Shown here: positions 29,701 through 43,800 of the stretch, in pieces
How positions within the stretch are numbered: the stretch's first letter is position 1
How the letters are laid out: each line of letters begins with the position of its first letter
From: Plantago elongata
Lineage: Eukaryota; Streptophyta; Magnoliopsida; Lamiales; Plantaginaceae
Length of the DNA stretch: 64,000 nt
Assembly: GCA_036897095.1 (NCBI GenBank)
Contig: JAYMSP010000226.1
Span: forward strand, 1-64,000
Direction: 5' to 3'
Position numbers and translations under genes: made by a program
The notes under the pieces: model-generated
Told to the model about the DNA's origin: nothing
The model's input: only the letters and a program-made list of their open reading frames with translations
Databases searched by the model: none

Positions 29701-32700
29701 CTAAAGGCAGTACTTTAGCAATATTTTTTATGTAAGATTTTATTAAGAAATTATTGTCATATAGAAAGGATACGCTTATTAATATAAACCATTACTTAGG
29801 GCATTAAACCTTGTAGAACTCTAAAGTAAAGGTAGTTATTACTCTCTAGTCTAATCCAAGTACTAAAGGAATACGTTATTTATAATTCCTAGTAAATTAG
29901 AGGTAAGTCACTTTTGTAGATTTGTAGAATATAAATTCTCCCCTAAAAAAGAATTAAGTTACCCTATAAGCTTAAGTGTTACACGCCCCGTATAGCATTT
30001 ATTAATACTTATATACGTGTTTTATATTCTATTTTTCTTATAAGAGGAGTTTATGTACGGGATACTTAAGATTGCTAGGTTAAGTTTTTAGATACATAAG
30101 AATAGTACACTTCTTCCCTAAATAAAATAAATAAACCTTAATAAGTGCTTGGGGTAGGCTCCTTCCTCAATCTAATTTTATTTTATGAAGTATTTGTAAA
30201 GAGCATAATTATTTCCTTTAGCAAGAGTTAGTTACTTAAACTTTTTTACCAAAGCATTTACTAAAGCGAGTCTTCAATATCAAATATATCTTACCCATAA
30301 TTAAATATTCACTATGTCTTTGTATAAATAATTGTAGCGGTATATTCTTTTAATACTCTTTAAGAATGAGAAACGCGCTTTATAGAAAGATGTACTCCCT
30401 CCATGAAATTATTTTGGGCCTTGATTAAGATAGCTTATATACTCTATTTCTTCAACTCCGTATTTACTATAAAGAGAGTACTCATATTTTAATAGCTTGC
30501 TTGGCATAGTCATATCAAGATAGTATAGGGCTAATCCTAATAATCGTTCTGTAGAAATAACTAAGATATACTAAGGCAAGAATATACTACTTTTATTTAC
30601 CTTATCATTTTAATAAAGCCTAGGAGAGCATACCCTTATATAAATATAAAATTCTTAAGCATAGCATATAAGTATTAATGAATGCTTCTTTACGCATGTG
30701 CTCTTTACTTATAGAATATTTTTGTTGATAAAAAAGGGCACATACTTAAGTCACTTAGTTAGAAATCATTTAGAAAAACTTTTACTTTACAAGAGGTCTT
30801 GGGTAAGAGCAAACGCATTTTCTATAAGATTTATTTACTCTAGGTATTAATAATTTATTAAGGTTCTTAACCCTGTTACTAGTAAGAAAGCATCTTCAAG
30901 AGAGGAACGTGTATACTGTCCCTTAAGCTTTAGATTACTGAATCTTATCATTTTAGCAAGAGATACCCTTACTTTACTTAGTGTACAAAGAAGCATAGTT
31001 ATCTTCCTCACTTATAACTACTATACTTAAGTTTTGGTGGTGAGTACTTACCACATAATTACAACAGGGTTCCTTATTATACCTTTTCTAGAGTTCTTAA
31101 GGGTAGGACTCTTTTCCTTCCACTTTCACCTATAAAAAGCTTTCATAAGATAACTTAAGCGTGTATCTCTACTCTAAAGTCAGGCACTCTTTTAAGTGTA
31201 CAAGGAAGGGTGAGTTGCCATGCCCTCCCTTATAGATTAAGAGGGTATTTTATTTATATGCTAATAAAACAAACAAGTAGTTAGAGAGGAATAACTACTC
31301 CCTTTACTCTCCTTATTTACTTGTACAAAAATTTATAATATAATTAAAAGGAGTACTTAAGACACTCTCATCATCTAGTTTTCTTTCTAATGACTCATAT
31401 ATTAAACTATAGGGGTAGATACTTTCCTTAGTAGTTTACGATTAAGTTCTATTAAGTAAGAATGCATTTATAGAAAGTTACACAACATCACTTTCTATTT
31501 TTTTATAAAAACTAAGGAGAGTACCCTTCACCCTTATTTAATATAGAGTTAACGCGCATATTTTATAGCTTGATAGATTATAAGTACACTCTCTAAGTAT
31601 CATTTACTAGTTAAGCCTTAGCTATTTTTATTAATAGTAATAGGCCACTCTTATTTAATAACTATAAAGGGAACTCCCTACAAGTCCTATCTTAGATAAG
31701 AAAGAAGAGATAAACACTCACTCTTTTTTCTAGATTAGTGTAAAAATACCCTACTTAATTATAAAGGGGTAATAGCTTAAGCTTAAGGCGCAAGAAAATT
31801 TATTAGTACTTGTAGAGTGAAGAGTTATACCCCTTAATTTTGGAATAGTATAAGAACTAATTTTTATATAGTAGAAACTAATGCGAGCTAGATTTTTTTA
31901 TAGGAAATTACTCTACTAACGCATTTAAATTACAAAAGCAAAAGAAGGTTGTAGTCATTTCTCCTCTTATATAATATACTTAACAATTAAGCCCTTTATG
32001 AAAGTATCTTATAGGAGTCACTATGCCTGTACTATAGTAGTGATTACTTAAAGAAGAGAGTTCCCTACTATAGTGTTAGATATTTATACTTTATAAATTG
32101 ACAAGAAGGGAGCGCTTGATTTTACCCTAATAATATTTTATAAAAAATGGAGCTAACTACATAAGTTATACACTTTATAAAAAAATGCTAGAGCATAATT
32201 AGTAAGGGAAGGTAATCTCGTTTAATTTAAGAACTAGCTGCTTATTAAAGAAAGAAGGGGATATTCTTCTTTCTTCTCTCTAAGATACTAATTTATTATA
32301 TGTAAGGATTATATACTATCGTTATAAGCATAAGACTTTTAAAGATATTTGTTATAACAGAGGACTTACGCGGGGGTTAAGGAGTACATAATGAATCCCT
32401 TATACCTTAGAGTACGGCAGACTTATGCAGTAATTTTATATAAAGAATTTATTTATTTATTACAATACTACGATATACTTTAAGGATATACCCTTAAGTT
32501 ATTAAGCTAAAATGACCTGTATCATTAGGCAAAGATGGGTTAATTTTACAAGGTACACTTTAATAACTGTATAGTTGGTATAACTCTAAATAGTGATTAA
32601 AGATAAGAGAGATACTAAGCACTGCCTACAATACTTAACAGAGCTACTATATTTAACCTTTTATTAAATAAGAAAGAGCCCCTTCTTTTTACTAACATAT

Positions 32701-33121
32701 TTATATAAGTTAAGTGTATCTAGATTTTGTCCTTGTTAATAACCAATAATTAATATATATAGTTACTTAGTTATAAGAGTGCCTTGAGAGGAGAGTACTA
32801 CATACTTATCTCATATTTTTTAAAGAAAAAGAGGAACTTAGCATAAGATAAGAAAGTTTAACTATTTATAAGTAAAGCGTAGGGGTAGGGTGCTCCTTTC
32901 TACATATTAGTCTATTTTAAGTGCACAGTACAAGTATCCTAGGAACATCTCCTCTATAATTTAGTACAAGATAAAGGGGCGCCTTATAGAAAATGTTTGC
33001 CTAAGTAACTTTATTAAGGTATACTTAAGAGTGACTTATCTAATTTAGCATAACTAAAGTCTAGTTATAAGTACTAGAAATACATAGAATAAATTATTTT
33101 ATAGTATAAGTAATAAGATAG

Positions 33122-34480
33122 TTCATCTCTTTTCTCTATTATATATATGCTTTAGGATTAAAGAGAGATTCCTTTATAAAACCTTCTTTATTAGATATTC
33201 CTTCCTTAATCGCTAAAATGAGTAAAACTTAGAGTAAATTGTTCTTAAGCACCTGGATTTGTAGAGCACTCTTTAATTAAGCCTTAGTTATAAGTTATTT
33301 TTACTAACATGTTAAGAGATTTATTCATACCCTTAACGCATACCTTACAATAGAGGCTTCTTTAGTACTAGAATATTTTAAAAGTGAAGTTTTTTACTCT
33401 AACATCTTATTTTATTTTTGGGCACTAAGGAAGAATTACTCGCTATTAGATATAAATATTAAGGCTTACCAAGAAAATAAAATTGGGGTCCATACGTAAA
33501 ATAGCGCCCTTTTATATCTTTTATATAGGACCACTGTTATATCTAAGGCGAAGTATTCTCTATATAGCTGAAGAAAAACTGTTAATAAACTTTTGTTATA
33601 GGAATTACGCGCTCTTCTATTATGTGAGACATATTACCTTACCTATTCACCTATACTTTGTTAAATATAATCTAGAACTAGAAAAAGTGTTAGGTACAAT
33701 CCAATGGAAAGCACTATCATTATATAAGTATGAGTACTCTATGGCGTAGGAATATTACTGCATTATAATATTATTTAAAAGATGGGGACAAGTGACTTAA
33801 CACATAACTTTCTATAGTCTAGCCTAAATATACTAAGAGAGGAGTTTCTCTAGTAATGTATAATATAAAGGAGTTCTCTTAAGGGTATACTTATTACTTT
33901 GCGCTTTATAACACGGAAGAGACACTAGTATTAGTTGCTGGAGATGTAGGATGCTTCTATCTTATACTTAAGGAATAGCTCTTTTTACTTATATACCTAG
34001 GTGCTTTAATAAATACGCGAGCTTACTATAAAAGAGTACTAGAGAGTAAAAAATATTTATGCTTTAATCATGCCGAATTAGTTAAGTCTCTAAGCTATGC
34101 GTATAATGAGAACTATCTCTTTGCGTATTATTTTATAGCTATGTTTTCTAGAGTAAAAACTGGGGCGCCCCTTTTTATGTGTTATTTATTAAATAATTGA
34201 GTAGTCTCTCTCTTGCCTTATAATTTTATTATTATAGTATAAATAATCTCTGTCGTTATAGTTATATCGATAAAAAAATAATATATAATGAGAGAAACGC
34301 CTTGTACTTATATAAAAGGAGAGTGTATTATGTGAGTATCTAAAGATATATTTCATATCGAGTATAGCTTTATGTATAAGTTATTAAAGAAAGAAGAGAG
34401 TGCACTTAATATTCTAGGAGTACTCAACAATAAGTATAATAAGGTAGTATATACTATTTTTCTATTTAGAATAAGTTAAG
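33122..34480 (+). other. Possible coding relic of unknown family in RIP-like DNA
   Basis: Over roughly 1.35 kb of the + strand, successive stretches in different frames are much more open than the local stop density predicts. One of them, 33483-33749, is 88 codons long but starts with TTG rather than ATG. The translations have mixed, protein-like composition, yet I recognise no domain or motif. The region appears broken, with about ten or more interruptions, and is best treated as a fossil, probably of a RIP-mutated repeat. A degraded single-copy host gene with introns is possible but less likely in this setting. Chance cannot be excluded, because many windows and frames were scanned by eye. 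Confidence 0.28.
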
Positions 34481-37159
34481 TCTTGAGTCCTAGGCTATAA
34501 TAGTATATCCAAGGGTTCGTGTACTTAGTGGTAAGTAAATTTTTTATTTATAAATACCTTTGTACGTTAATATTTTAATACTATAGTAGAGATATCTATT
34601 CTAGAAAAATAAAAACTCACTCTTTAAGATAAATTATATTATATGTAGTTTACTAGTTACTCACCCCCACATTTATAAGGAAATTGCTTGGGTACTTTAG
34701 GTAAATACGCTTAGACACTTTCTTTTATACTTATTTATATAGATCATAGGAGCACCCAGTAGTTATATAGAGTTATTCCCTCTTAGAAAAAAGTCCTTTT
34801 TAAAATATAAAACAGTGCTTTAAAGAAAGGCCGGTTTTTAGAATAATACTGTCTCATAATTAAAGGTGCAAATACAAGTCATTGAAAAAGAAGCAACTCA
34901 TCTTTTACCTTACTTATAGAGATACCCTATTTCCTTTTAGTACTTAACTTTATACGCAATACTATAGAAATTGGATACTAGGGGTATAAGTATAAAAACC
35001 CTCTAAGCAAAGACTAAATTAGACAACTATTAAATAATGCGTATCTAAGGAATAAACTATACCTTAACACTCTAGTAAATCAGGTTAAGAAGTTGTGTGC
35101 TCGCCTCTATTTTTATACTAGAACCCTCAAGGAATAAGTACTATTTATCTAGTAGTCTATAATAAGAAAAAGTAATCTCTTCTCTATAATATTAAGTGCA
35201 ATGTCTCCCTCTTCTAGCAGTATAAATTTCTACGTAAAGGTATACCCTAATATTACAAGGCGCATTTCTAGTGATTAAGACACTATTAATAAAAAGTATC
35301 ATATAAGTACTTAAGTCTAAAGTATTCCCTTCCTAAAGAGCTTTAAAAAGTATACTGAACATAGAATGTTTTTCCCTTTATAAGATAATTTCATAAAAGT
35401 ATTATTTTTTTTACTAAGAGAGTAGATTATTCCTCTGCCCTTAACAAATGTTTTAAAAGAGAAAGCGAAGAGTGCTAATGTATTTACTTTCCTTAAAGAA
35501 TAGAGCTCCTTATTTTACCTATAAATTCAAGCTTCATATCTAATTATAACTAAGGAAGGGTTATTAATGTATACTTAAGGAGCTTATTTAGAGATACTAT
35601 AGAAAGGACTTTCCTATACTATTATCTTAAGAAGTATTATTGGTCTAGTAACTTATACCTCTATATTCTTAATACTTTGTGAAAGGGTATGTTTTTATAA
35701 TGAATTATATTTTATTTGAGGGGAGAGGCTAGTCTAGTGCTTTATCTTTATACTTTCATAGAGAAATACAAAGAAAACTTCTTATGTTACTTAAGAATAT
35801 TATTTGCCCCTTAAACATAGCTAAGTATCTATAAACTAGGCATCTTTCCCTTCTCATCATATAGTGAGCTAATTAGAGAGCATGTATTTTATATTGTATA
35901 AAAGGACTCCTTTTAAGATTTTAACTATAATTTAGGCATAAAATATATTCTGTCTCCTTTAGTAATAATTCCCTTAAAACATATATATTTTTTTATTACT
36001 AGATATAAGAGAGTGCTTAAACTCCCTTTTTTTAATATAGTTGAGGAGGAGAATCCCTTTCTTTATAATATATAACTGTTAAGCGCTAATTTATAATACC
36101 TTGATTTTGCGTAATATAAAGCTGGTAAGGACCAATTTATTTCCATATACTTGTAACGCTTAAAACTTCAGTAAATCATATTTATAAGCTCAACTATAGT
36201 ATAAATTAAAGCAACCTTAATAAATAAGAGCTATGCTTATTAAGATATTTTCATCGCCTCTATTTTTTTCTGAATAGTTAACAGTATGGTGTCTAATACG
36301 CCCAAAAGAGTTTAAAATACTTTACGCGCAACACTTTACTATAATTTATTATAGATAGAACTTAATACCAAAGTACACTTTTAGGGGTCTATTATCTTAC
36401 TTAAGTATTATAAACTCTATGATCTAAAAGAAAGGGAAGGTCTAATATAACCTTGGTAAAGCAGTTAATTTACATTTATGTTAGATAGTTATAAATACTT
36501 TAGAGTTATACTTATCTCTTGTAACTTAAGAGGGTGGCTAGAACTTTCTTTAATTAGTATATTATTAATCATGTTTAGGTGTAGTATCTTAAAAGCATAA
36601 ATTGGGCATTCTATAGAAGGATAAGATACTAACTCCCGTATAAATAGACTCTAAAAAAGAGGTATTCTATTTACTTATATGTAATTAAAAATTATAACTT
36701 AATACTAAATTTTTGTACTTCCCTTATATAACTAAGCGCATTTATTAAAGCATAAGCTAAAGGTACAATCCCCTTATATACTAAAGAGTAAATTAATAAA
36801 GACGGGATTAGTACACATATTTTTTTAAATAAAAGTATTAACTACAAGGGCATTATCTTCTCTCCTATAGCAAGATTGCATGTATTATTCAAGTACATAA
36901 TAAAGGGATTCCAAGTTACTTTATTAGGGATTACTCTATATCTATAATATGAAAGGTAGTAAGGACGTATTCTAAGGTATTTCATGATATAAAAAACTCT
37001 TTTTAAACTAGTTTATAGGGGAGATATAAGTAGTAATTAAAGAAAACCTTGCCAGTAAAATATACTTATAGAAAAGGTAAGGCTCCAGTATTTATAACCC
37101 TATTATTTATATGTTAAGTTAATAAGTGTATGCGTAAGAATTTATAATAAAGCGTACTC

Positions 37160-37179
37160 CTTATAATATTTATTATAAG
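37160..37179. repeat. 9-bp inverted repeat with 2-base centre
   Basis: The arms cttataata and tattataag face each other across two T. The words are typical of the RIP-like blocks, so chance is likely. It does not have the U-tract context of a bacterial-type terminator, and no neighbouring gene exists. Confidence 0.45.
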
Positions 37180-39086
37180 TGTTGCGCTAAGATATAAGTG
37201 ATAGAGAAGGGATACCTTTCATTTTAATTACCTAAAAAAAAAGAGGAAAAACGTATATTAGTCTATAAATAAAATTTAAAAAGATACTGTTCTATAAGTA
37301 AGAGTTTACGTCTAATATTTAAATAAGAGAAAGACTTTTACTCAGGTAGTTATATAATATTTAGTTTTATATTTAGCACTAGTTATGTAACGAACTCCTC
37401 AGGTAATAGGGTACTTCTATTTAATTAATGTCTTACTTAATAAATGAGCTATACTTAGAGAATACTTCTATCTTGTCTAATCTAGTCGTACACGCATATG
37501 GTATAAATAAGACTCCCCTAAGATGTTTAGCAAATATTTTCTTCTATTAAATATGAAATTAATAGTGTACACTAGAGCACATAATCTTCTTTTAATAGGG
37601 ATAAGCGTACATAGTAGGGACTATTACTTTTACATTCTATAGATAAACTCCTTACATAATTTACACAATATATTAGTTTAATATAATAGAGTTGCCTTTT
37701 CCTTATATTACTATATAATTTATACTTTGGAAGACTTAGTTATACTTTTTTATTTAACAATTATTAAAGAGTATAAGTATAAAGGGAGTACTATAATTAC
37801 CTTTACTCTTATAAATAGAATATAATAAAGGCCTTACTGAACATGCTTATAAATTATGCTTGCTAAACTATATAGACTAAGGCATGTATTAAAAAAATTG
37901 GCACTAAAGAGAGCGGGTATTCTTTCCTATTAAATAATTAGAGGCGTTGTACTTTGAGAGTGTATCATTATTTAAAAGACTTATATATAAAAGAGTGTAT
38001 GTACTTCCTCCGCTATAACACCAAGAGTAATTATAATATAGGTACTTGTTAGACGAACCTTTAATTAAGAAAGATTTATGCCTTATCTTATAGAAAAAAC
38101 TTTGCAAAGTTACGTAAACAAAAAATTATATACTATTTATAAAAGGTTTCCAGGAGTAGCTCTAAGAGCATGCTTGTATACTAAAGAATTTTATTGAAGC
38201 TATAGGAAAGGATACTACTTCTTTTTCCTAGAAATATAGCTATAACATACGGGGCGTATACTTCTAATTCTATATATATAGAAAAAGGAATAATGAATCT
38301 ACTTCTATAGTTATGTAACGCATCTTTAAGTATTAATTTATTTATATGTGATAAAAGTATTTCTATTACTAATGAATCCCTTTTTATGAAAGGACGAGCA
38401 TGCCCAGTAAAATCTAAATGTCCCTGTTATTTTACTTGACAAGTTTTGTTTAATAAATATTATACTTGTAGGATTAGAGAGTCTTCATTTACCCTTTATA
38501 GCTTAAGATGAAGCTTACCTTAGAGGTACTTACTTTTATAGATAAGCATACGTACGGGCTACTTCCTTTGAGCACTAGTACTCAGGTATCCCGTATATTA
38601 TATGTTTAAGACTTTACTAAGTTATCATTATACTATAACTAAATAAGACAGAGCGCCTTTATCTTAAGGACCCTTGTATTTACCCTAGAGAGAAGGCTTA
38701 AGTATTATAGACTTCCTCTATTAAAATAAGAGTTTGTCCCTGGCGGCCGTATATTTTAATTAATAGTATAGGGGTTTAATAATTGTGAGATACTCCTTTA
38801 ATATTTAAAATAAGGCATATTATGTATCTATTATATTTTAAATAAATTATTTGTTGATAACTTATAATAAAGAGAATATAAACTAAAGCTACTACCCTAT
38901 TTAGGAGAACTTTTATTAAAGAAATTTTGTATTCTATAAAAGGTTTTTATTATTAAAGTATGTAAACTTCCACTAAACAACTAAACAGGCTGAGTATATA
39001 TTCTTCTCTCTATAATAATGCAAGTATAATTAAAGTACTTTTTAGGGGCAAAGAGGGTATCCCGAAAGAAACAAAAAGTTTTCAGA

Positions 39087-39110
39087 TTAGCATCATTTTT
39101 AGCATCATTT
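39087..39110. repeat. Perfect 12-bp tandem duplication at the left edge of island 2
   Basis: The 12-mer ttagcatcattt occurs twice, head to tail, with no mismatch. It lies about 30 bases inside the point where the RIP-like texture of block B stops. It could be a slippage duplication, or a trace of an insertion or repair event at the junction. At 12 bp it is too long to be a typical fungal transposon target duplication, and no element lies between the copies. Confidence 0.75.
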
Positions 39111-40047
39111 AGAGTAACTCTTTCCTAAAAAAAAATACGAGAACACTTTCTAAACATTGGTGCTTGGGCTTCTTCTATGTACATATATTTATGGAATTAC
39201 AATTCCCCGAAGCATAAATAAACTAACTAAAAAAATGATAGAATTGGACGTCTTCGACAATAGCTTGAGTAGGTTTTTGGGGGGTTTAGAAGCTCACATT
39301 TTTCTACTATCTATCTAACCTAGTTATAAAAAAGATGAAATAGAATAGATAGAAAGGGCAAAACAACCAGTAGCGGGTTTCATAGGAAACAGCCTCGAGA
39401 ACTTTGAACCAATATTCATTCTGACATCTGACATAGAGCTAAGGCATCGGGTTGGAAAAATGGGTTGTTGAAAATATGGATTGCTTTATGGCACAGAAAG
39501 GACAATACTTTATGAAATATTATAAAATAGTCTGAACACAGTAGAAAACGAGACCTTATTGTATTCATAATGAAATATCGGTTGATCAAAGCGTGTAATC
39601 GGATTCCAAGGATAAACTTTCAAACATAGACAAGAACAAAACTTGACAACTAAGACCTGTATTTTAGTTTTTAGGCTTCATAGAATTCATTAATAAAATT
39701 CAAGTACTCCATATATTTCTTTTTATTTACAGATTTACTCCGTATCTGTATCTGTCAACAATCCGTTTACTGGGCAATTTGTGTCGCTATAACTTAACTA
39801 GTGAGTTTCACACATTCCTCTGGGCTCAAACATAGGCCTTAAGAAGACTTTTTATAATAATTAACTAATAAAAGAAAACGCGAAATTAAGGAAGGATTAC
39901 TTGAATTATATTTTGTGAAATATGCGATATTTGTAGAAACTAAATAAAAGAACAACAGAGTTACTGTTAGGACCAAAAGTGACTTTAGAAGAGAAGTGGA
40001 AGAAAGAATATTTACAGAACTAGTTGCAATGCAAGATAAAAAGAGAC

Positions 40048-40075
40048 TTACCTCATTATTAATTATTACCTCATT
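40048..40075. repeat. 10-bp direct repeat with 18-bp period
   Basis: The word ttacctcatt appears at 40048-40057 and again at 40066-40075. The bases between are AT-rich and only partly alike. It may be a decayed two-copy tandem repeat or coincidence. No function is inferred. Confidence 0.45.
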
Positions 40076-40838
40076 GGTAGAAAGAACTTAACACAGGGCA
40101 AGGGGAGTTTGGGTGAAAAAAAGATTTACGACAAATTAATATAAAAAAGGAGGGTTTCTCTTAAGAGAAAATAGAAAAATAAGGGTGCTTAAAAATGTAA
40201 TTCTATAATAAAGACTCACAGCTTTTACAGATAGAATTCTTCTCGGGATATATAATATACTTCCTTCTTCATAAGCTTCTCATAAGATAAGTAAGAAGGT
40301 ACTAGTCATACGTGGATTACATCTATATCTATCTATTATCCCATCTACCCGAATCAAGGTTATTCCACTCTAAGTGAAAATTGTAGTTTTTGTACTAACT
40401 ATACAACCCCAACCATACTTACTTACTCACACTCACAGCATAAAAAATAGAAATTTATCAGGAAAGGATACCTGACACAGAGTAAAAAAAAGATAATTAA
40501 AAGAGAATATAGAACGTGATTAAGGCTTAGAGAAAATGAGTAAAGGGCCTTTTGCAGGAAAACTTATCTTATACTTAATTTTATTCAAGGGAGAACTCTT
40601 AATCGCAGCACTCGCTAGATAAAAATTTTATATACGACGCGAGATACGTCACATAATATTTCTGAGTTTTTTCTATTATTTATCCTAAGTAAGTCAAGTA
40701 GATGATGCTCTCAATCAAAGAACACAGTAATTCTGGATGGAAATAAAATAAAGAAGTCAAGAGAAAAGCTTCTTCTATACTTCTAAAACGTGGATAACTT
40801 TGGTTATAATGTGACCTTTTTTTGTTTTTTTATTCTAA

Positions 40839-40848
40839 GGGGGGGGGG
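40839..40848. repeat. G10 homopolymer
   Basis: Ten consecutive G occur just after a T-rich tract (from 40817) in DNA that is otherwise about two thirds A+T, followed by t and then gg. It is the longest G or C run I saw in the window. It may be a real homopolymer or a length-uncertain base call. Confidence 0.7.
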
Positions 40849-43800
40849 TGGCAAATTCTTTTTCTTCTTTACGCATCTCTTTCAAAAGATGATTAGAAAG
40901 AAACTACCCCAATGCTTTTTTCGCAGGTTCTAAGATGATACTAGAATTTAAACTATATTTTAAAACTATAATACTATATTACAACTATATTTATTACACA
41001 GGACAACTTCTTTCTTCATTTTATTTAATTATTTACAGTGTATCTACCTAAAAAAATCTGAAAGATCTCTTTTACGGGAAATTCTTTTTGAATAATTCAC
41101 AATCTCAATTCGCAGTTAAACAGGATATAAATTTGCAATTGGAGCACTTAGTAGTAGCGAATCAAATAGATCGAAAGTATTCAACAAAATTGAAGATATA
41201 ATGAAAAAAAAGAAAAGTTGTAAAAAGCAACGTTAGTAATAGCAGCGTAAAGCCCACCAAGTAGATTATAATAGAAAGTCATACTTTGGTATACGGATCA
41301 TAAGAAATTCGTAAGAGAGTGGTGCTTAGCTTAGGGCGCATGTTTCCTTTCAACTAAAAAATAGAAAAAAACCTCAACACTTATGGATAAATGTACATAT
41401 TTCCATTTTTTTGAGTCCAAACTGACTTTCGACATCGTTCTTAAGAAAAAGATAATGATCTGATACTGGCGTCGCCCTCTTTATTATCTCTACATCCTTT
41501 GCTTTGAGAAAAGACGATAACCGCAATTGTATTTACATCTAGTACCACTAGCATAATTTATGAAAAACTCATAAACTAAACAAGCAGGACTTAGTAGAAA
41601 AGAAATATTAGGCAAGGAAGTCTTATTTGAACCTAAAAATGCTCGGCGTATAAGCATTAGTTTTTGCCATCAGACCTGCAAGAATAATCCACAATTTTAG
41701 ATTGTATCTTGAATGTTTTAGAAATTTAATTAAAGTATTTAATTTAAAGCGTCCGGTGGAGTCAAGAGAAGGAATAGATAGTTCAAAAGTCTTCTATTTA
41801 AAGAAGATTTACTAGATGGTAAGGATTTATAGGAGAACGGAGGACAATAAATAAGAAAGAAAGTAAAGGACAGCCTTGGTTTTAATACTATTCCTCGTTT
41901 AGATTATTACCAAAACCAACAACTTGGAAAAGAGCATTTACCCTTCTTACTAATATATTCAAAAGGAAAAGACTTAGTAGTAATTACGTATTTCCTTTTC
42001 TTATTTATTCTACCTATAATAACAATAACACAAGGGAATTTAATAGTACACACAAAATAACCACGCATGCTTTATTTATTCATTCGAGAAGAGTTCCACT
42101 TTTATTAAGAAATTAATTATAGACTTATTATAGAATTATAGAAGAACTTTTTCCTTATTGTGCTTTGCCAGCGTCCAAAATCGCAATATACTAAACTTTA
42201 TTTTAATGAATTTTTAATTAATGGTTATAACGGTAAGTAAGGTGGTTAGATCATTGTTTTATACCCCATAAATCATATTCTTTATTCTCTACAAGCATGG
42301 AACTAAACTATTATACGGAGGATTTGCACATAATACCTTGTCGAATAATTGTATCCACCTGCAGAAAGAATAAATAGATAGATCGACCTAGGAAAAGTAA
42401 CTCTCATAGGAGAAATACCACCTAGGTATACTTAACGGAGAGTTGTCATTATTATAAAAATTTGTGCGGGAAAGGAGAAGAATATAGTTATATACAGAGA
42501 TCATTGCCTTAAGTAAGATACCTTCATACTAACTAGTGAAGTATATTTTCTAGCCGAGTAGCCCTAATTGGCATTGCGGAAAGCAAGGAGATTACAAGAA
42601 AGAAGTACAAGTTATTTGCCGAAAGGTACCTAAGCACGATTTACAGAGTCTCATATTATAGTTGTTTATAGTACTGGTATAGGTCTAAAATTAGAATTAT
42701 TATATAAATATAGTGTATAATAAGAAGAATCACAAAAGAAAGATAAAACACCATCAAACAACTCTAATCTTATGATACTTTATGACTATGATTTACGCCT
42801 ATTTATCATTTTTATACTTACGTGATACATACTAGGTACGTCAGAAAATTGACAAGAGCCAGCATATAGACATCCCACATCCACACCACTAATCGACTTT
42901 ACTTGACGTTCTTTGACTGAGCCATATACTTTTCTTCTTGGTACAGGACGCCCTGCTCAGAAATTGTAGATAGTTACCCGGGTATATTGATCTCTCTTTT
43001 TTAGATAAGGAATTAGTCTTAGTTTTAGAATGTTGGCATACCCATACAAATCTAGACCATATGCTTCTTTAACATAAAGCAAAATAAAAGGTTTCCAGAT
43101 AAAGATCAATGTTTGACCGAGAAGGCGCATCATACGAATACCTTCCCCAAGGGTAACGGCTGCTTGTTTCACTAGTCAATTTTACACATCTCTAACAAAT
43201 GGGTATAATAAGAATGAAATGACCTGTTCTATGTTTTTCTATGATTTTTTCTTTGTATTTGGCTCAATAGATGATGAATATTAGTAGTAGTAGCAAAAAA
43301 TTAAGTATTGATCTATAAGAATACGTAACGAAGTCGACAGATTGAATTGAAACATATGAGCCTTGTCTATGTATTTGCATGAGTTCTCTATAACCGCAAC
43401 AAAAACAAACATAAGTCCTATAGTCCCTGCCATTTTCCAAAGATTATACTCTCTCTCCTAGCCAATTTAATAGAAAGTTTCTGCCATAGTCCTAATTACA
43501 GAATATTCCAGACAAGTAGAAAAAAGGTAAAGCCTGGTAGCATGAGTTCTTCAATATTTGGGTTGGAGAGTTAAGGAAGTATTATTCACAGATCTCAAAA
43601 TCCAAGAAACCAAAAGTTGTCTTCATAGTATCTACAGCGCAGGAGTTACCATAACTTAAGTTGCTTTTGATCCTTAGATGTTGTTGTTAGGTATTCTTAA
43701 TCATCTTCACCGAAGTCATTTATGTTTCCTTTTTTATATTTTTATAGTATTCGGAAGTTCATTGTAGAGTTTTTAAATGAGTTTTCTTAGCGTGCTAAGT

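Larger units (their letters stand above)
23101..39060. repeat. RIP-like AT-rich block B, no genes recognised
   Basis: The same texture as block A returns. On the sample line 26401-26460 I count 11 TpA, 2 ApT, no CpA, 1 TpG and 11 ApC plus GpT, an extreme RIP-type imbalance. CpG survives, for example gcgcgc at 26295-26300. The block is about 16 kb long and ends abruptly near 39,060. It probably comprises dead, RIP-mutated repeats. I could not align it to blocks A or C by eye, which RIP divergence alone would explain. A coding-like relic lies at about 33,120-34,480. No other gene, RNA or regulatory site can be supported. Confidence 0.72.

Noticed and set aside
33483-33749. An 88-codon frame considered as an integrase-like zinc-binding region.
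   Set aside because: The expected spacing of His and Cys residues is absent, and the frame starts with TTG. It is kept only as part of an unassigned relic.
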